DNA of 42,906 nucleotides from Paenibacillus barcinonensis (GTDB lineage: Bacteria > Bacillota > Bacilli > Paenibacillales > Paenibacillaceae). The notes below the pieces were generated by a model that saw nothing but the letters and a program-made list of their open reading frames with translations, made no database searches and was not told the DNA's origin. The position numbers and the translations under genes were made by a program. The stretch lies in NCBI RefSeq assembly GCF_003217495.1, contig NZ_QJSW01000034.1, positions 1 through 42,906 of the forward strand. The letters are read 5' to 3'. Shown in pieces: positions 41,111-42,906 of this stretch; the first letter of the stretch is position 1; every line of letters starts with the position of its first letter.

Positions 41111-41767
41111 TTATACCTGAGCTTCTTGAGAAGGCTGTATAACAGCCGCAATCTGCTCCAAAATAGCATCAAGCGATGCTGGGTCATGCACGTCATATTC
41201 GTCAATGTTCAGACGCAGCACAGGACACGCAGTAAACTGGTTAATCCACACCGAATAGCGTTCATGCATATGCTCCCAATACGAGCGGTCGGTCTGAATT
41301 TCCATCTCACGTCCACGCTCCGTAATTCGGTTCAGAATCGAAGGCAGACTGCCTTCCAGATAAATCAGAACATCCGGGTGTGGAAAATAAGGCGTCATAA
41401 CCATTGCTTCAAACAAGCTGCTGTAGGTCTCAAAATCAGTAGCCGACATCGTTCCCTGATCCGCATGCATCTGTGCAAAAATGCCCGTATCCTCATAGAT
41501 CGAACGATCCTGTACAAACCCGCCACCCATCTCAAAAATTTTCTTCTGCTCTTTAAACCGTTCTGCGAGGAAGTAGATTTGCAGATGGAAGCTCCAGCGT
41601 TCAAAGTCATGATAAAATTTTTCCAAATACGGATTATGATCCACCTGCTCCAAAGAGGTTTTGAAATTCAAACGCTCGGCAAGCGCTGCTGTTAATGTCG
41701 ATTTCCCCACACCTACTGTTCCTGCTACTGTAATCAATGCATTCGCTGGAATGCCATAGTTATTCAT
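41111..41767 (-). CDS. dck: Deoxyadenosine/deoxycytidine kinase
   Basis: The 218-residue enzyme is of the dNK family. It phosphorylates deoxyadenosine and deoxycytidine with ATP (or GTP) for salvage. The P-loop is at 16-23 (GTVGVGKS). HNPYLEKFYHDFERWSFHLQIYFLAERFKEQK (given in part) and QDRSIYEDTGIF with the DRS substrate-base motif are close to B. subtilis Dck (YaaF). A lid segment ERGREMEIQ follows. The start overlaps the dgk stop by four bases (ATGA), so the two are coupled. Confidence 0.95.
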   Translation of the reverse strand: MNNYGIPANALITVAGTVGVGKSTLTAALAERLNFKTSLEQVDHNPYLEKFYHDFERWSFHLQIYFLAERFKEQKKIFEMGGGFVQDRSIYEDTGIFAQMHADQGTMSATDFETYSSLFEAMVMTPYFPHPDVLIYLEGSLPSILNRITERGREMEIQTDRSYWEHMHERYSVWINQFTACPVLRLNIDEYDVHDPASLDAILEQIAAVIQPSQEAQV

Positions 41768-42387
41768 ATCATAAGCTCCTTTACCTGATTAACGATCTGC
41801 CTGAAATGCTCAGGATACTGCACAAAGTCAAGCTGCTCCGCATTAATTTTTAGAATAAGTGGCGGATTTTCTCCTTTTGCGAGAGTATCCATGCCTGTCT
41901 TGTAATCAGCGATCAATTGCTTCATATATGCCGGGTCCATATTTTGCTCAAACGAACGTCCACGTTTGTTAATCCGATACATTAGCGTATCGAGCTCAGC
42001 TTCAATGTAAAGCACCAGATTCGGCTTTGGCAAATCATCTGTTAACAGATGATAAATTTGGCGATATTTATCCCGCTTTGTTCCTTTTAAAGTACGTTCA
42101 GCAAAAATCATATTTTTGTAGATATGATAATCCGAAATAACCGGGCTGTTCTGCTTAATAAAATGTGCCCCCGTGTCCTCCAGCTGTTTAAATCGGTTGC
42201 ACAGGAAAAACATTTCAAGCTGAAAGCTCCACTCGTCAATATTTTGATAAAAGGAGGCCAGAAATGGATTCTCCTCAACAATTTCTTTAACCAGAGGAAG
42301 GTTTAATTCCTGGGAAAGCATCGTGGCCAACGTTGTTTTTCCCGCTCCAATCGGACCTTCAACGGCAATAAAAGGGGCTGATTTCAT
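41764..42387 (-). CDS. dgk: Deoxyguanosine kinase
   Basis: The 207-residue enzyme starts at the ATG at 42385-42387, exactly the length of B. subtilis Dgk (YaaG). A frame extension to 42444 lacks a site. The P-loop is at 11-18 (GPIGAGKT). EWSFQLEMFFLCNRFKQLED, DYHIYKNMIFAERTL and LLTDDLPKPN follow the B. subtilis protein closely. It phosphorylates deoxyguanosine for salvage. An AGGAGG site lies 12 bases before the ATG. It is the first gene of dgk-dck and lies downstream of the rRNA operon, separated by that operon's terminator. Confidence 0.95.
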   Translation of the reverse strand: MKSAPFIAVEGPIGAGKTTLATMLSQELNLPLVKEIVEENPFLASFYQNIDEWSFQLEMFFLCNRFKQLEDTGAHFIKQNSPVISDYHIYKNMIFAERTLKGTKRDKYRQIYHLLTDDLPKPNLVLYIEAELDTLMYRINKRGRSFEQNMDPAYMKQLIADYKTGMDTLAKGENPPLILKINAEQLDFVQYPEHFRQIVNQVKELMI

Positions 42388-42541
42388 GGTGTTACTTTTC
42401 CTCCTCGTACATATGCGTGTTCCGTATTTATATATAGACCCCACCTATTGTATCACAGGTTAGTCCATGGAAAGGGCAGTATTTTATGTATAAAAGAAGT
42501 CCAAACGGAAAGACATGTCCTGTATTCTCATATCGTATACA

Positions 42542-42588
42542 TCAAAAAAAATAAAAAAAGACACACCTAATGTTCATCAAGTGTGTCT
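42542..42588 (-). terminator. Terminator of the rRNA operon
   Basis: AGACACAC (42559-42566) and GTGTGTCT (42581-42588) form an 8-bp stem, followed on minus by seven T, an A and eight more T-rich bases. It lies directly after the 5S gene. Confidence 0.92.
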
Positions 42589-42595
42589 TCCAGTT

Positions 42596-42712
42596 GCTTG
42601 GCGGCGTCCTACTCTCCCAGGACCCTGCGGTCCAAGTACCATCGGCGCTAGAGGGCTTAACGGTCGTGTTCGGGATGGGTACGTGTGGAACCCCTCCGCC
42701 ATCGCCACCAAA
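42596..42712 (-). rRNA. rrf: 5S ribosomal RNA
   Basis: The 117-base gene on minus begins TTTGGTGGCGATGGCGG and ends GCCGCCAAGC, the usual firmicute ends, with the conserved CCGAACACG and GCGCCGATGGTA segments in between. The ends pair as helix I. Confidence 0.97.
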
Positions 42713-42811
42713 CGCGATTGGATCGAAGTTTATCTTCTTTCCATATCATTCAGAGTGTTGTTCTCTGAAAACTAGATTCGAAACGAAACTTACGCTCATT
42801 AGCTTGCTTAT
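42713..42811 (-). other. 23S-5S internal spacer
   Basis: This 99-base spacer has no tRNA gene. A GTTTTCAGAGAACAAC-type segment, common in rRNA spacers of Bacillales, lies in it and may form part of an rRNA-processing stem. Confidence 0.7.
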
Positions 42812-42906
42812 TTGGATAAGCCCTCGACCGATTAGTACTGGTCAGCTCCATGCATTGCTGCACTTCCACCCCCAGCCTATCTACCTCGTCGTCTTCAAGG
42901 GGTCTT
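42812..42906 (-). rRNA. rrl: 23S ribosomal RNA, 3' end (cut by the right edge)
   Basis: On minus the end GACCAGTACTAATCGGTCGAGG followed by GCTTATCC is the conserved 3' terminus of 23S rRNA (given here in two parts). The preceding bases (GGTAGATAGGCTGGGGGTGG) also match. The gene continues beyond the window. Confidence 0.95.

Noticed and set aside
42389..42590. tRNA genes after the 5S gene, as near dck/dgk in B. subtilis
   Set aside because: No cloverleaf or CCA-ending sequence is seen between the 5S terminator and dgk.
42515..42775. Open plus-strand frame of 86 codons near the right end
   Set aside because: It runs antisense through the 5S rRNA gene and its terminator.

Overview
The window looks like a chromosomal segment of a Paenibacillus-type firmicute (order Bacillales). 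The grounds are: strong AGGAGG-type ribosome binding sites before most genes; several GTG and TTG starts; a dgk/dck pair recognisable as the Bacillus subtilis deoxynucleoside kinases; a firmicute-type 5S rRNA; a TPP riboswitch ahead of thiMDE; a PL3-type pectate lyase; and a stalk protein with a copper-amine-oxidase-like N-terminal domain. The genus is an inference from overall character, not from a database match. I see no phage, insertion sequence, CRISPR array or tRNA gene.

Layout, left to right. 1-4490 (minus strand): the first codons of a gene cut by the left edge, a zinc-ribbon-like hypothetical, an AlaX-type alanyl-tRNA editing protein, and a large membrane alpha/beta hydrolase. A 240-bp imperfect inverted repeat centred on the hydrolase's terminator separates the last two. 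4786-9098: a glycerol module, gldA plus fused dihydroxyacetone kinase on minus, with a PocR-AraC regulator divergent on plus. 9168-12412: threonine aldolase and a LysR regulator on minus, divergent from an MDR-family oxidoreductase. 12607-13551: a small cluster starting with a colicin-type immunity protein, followed by a probably broken gene and an unknown gene. 13645-15052: a formate/nitrite channel and a YjaB-like acetyltransferase, convergent.

15313-20734 is a two-gene operon: a 139-aa protein that I read as beta-grasp-like, and a 1656-aa DUF4132-type giant. 21091-23336 holds an orphan FabF divergent from an XRE/MmyB-type regulator, with a near-ideal palindromic operator over the shared promoters. 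23414-27338 is an OmpR-family response regulator facing a multi-domain hybrid histidine kinase. 27594-30049 is a metNIQ-type ABC importer whose ATPase lacks the C-terminal regulatory domain. 30181-33730 is a divergent pair of secreted or anchored proteins (a PQQ-type propeller and a CuAO-N stalk protein). 33893-35834 carries a small secreted pectate lyase and a radical SAM/SPASM enzyme.

36009-38872 is the thiamine salvage and assembly operon thiM-thiD-thiE, with overlapping stop and start codons. A TPP riboswitch and terminator control it, followed by a second unexplained structured leader. A 300-bp pyrimidine-rich, G-poor tract follows. Then come a MerR/TipAS regulator with a textbook 19-bp-spacer promoter, a small membrane protein, dgk-dck, and the 3' end of an rRNA operon (23S tail, spacer, 5S, terminator) entering from the right edge on minus.

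The best candidates for something new are the beta-grasp-like/DUF4132 module, the structured RNA between the TPP terminator and thiM, the immunity-gene cluster without a toxin, and the nested inverted repeat at 2075-2315.
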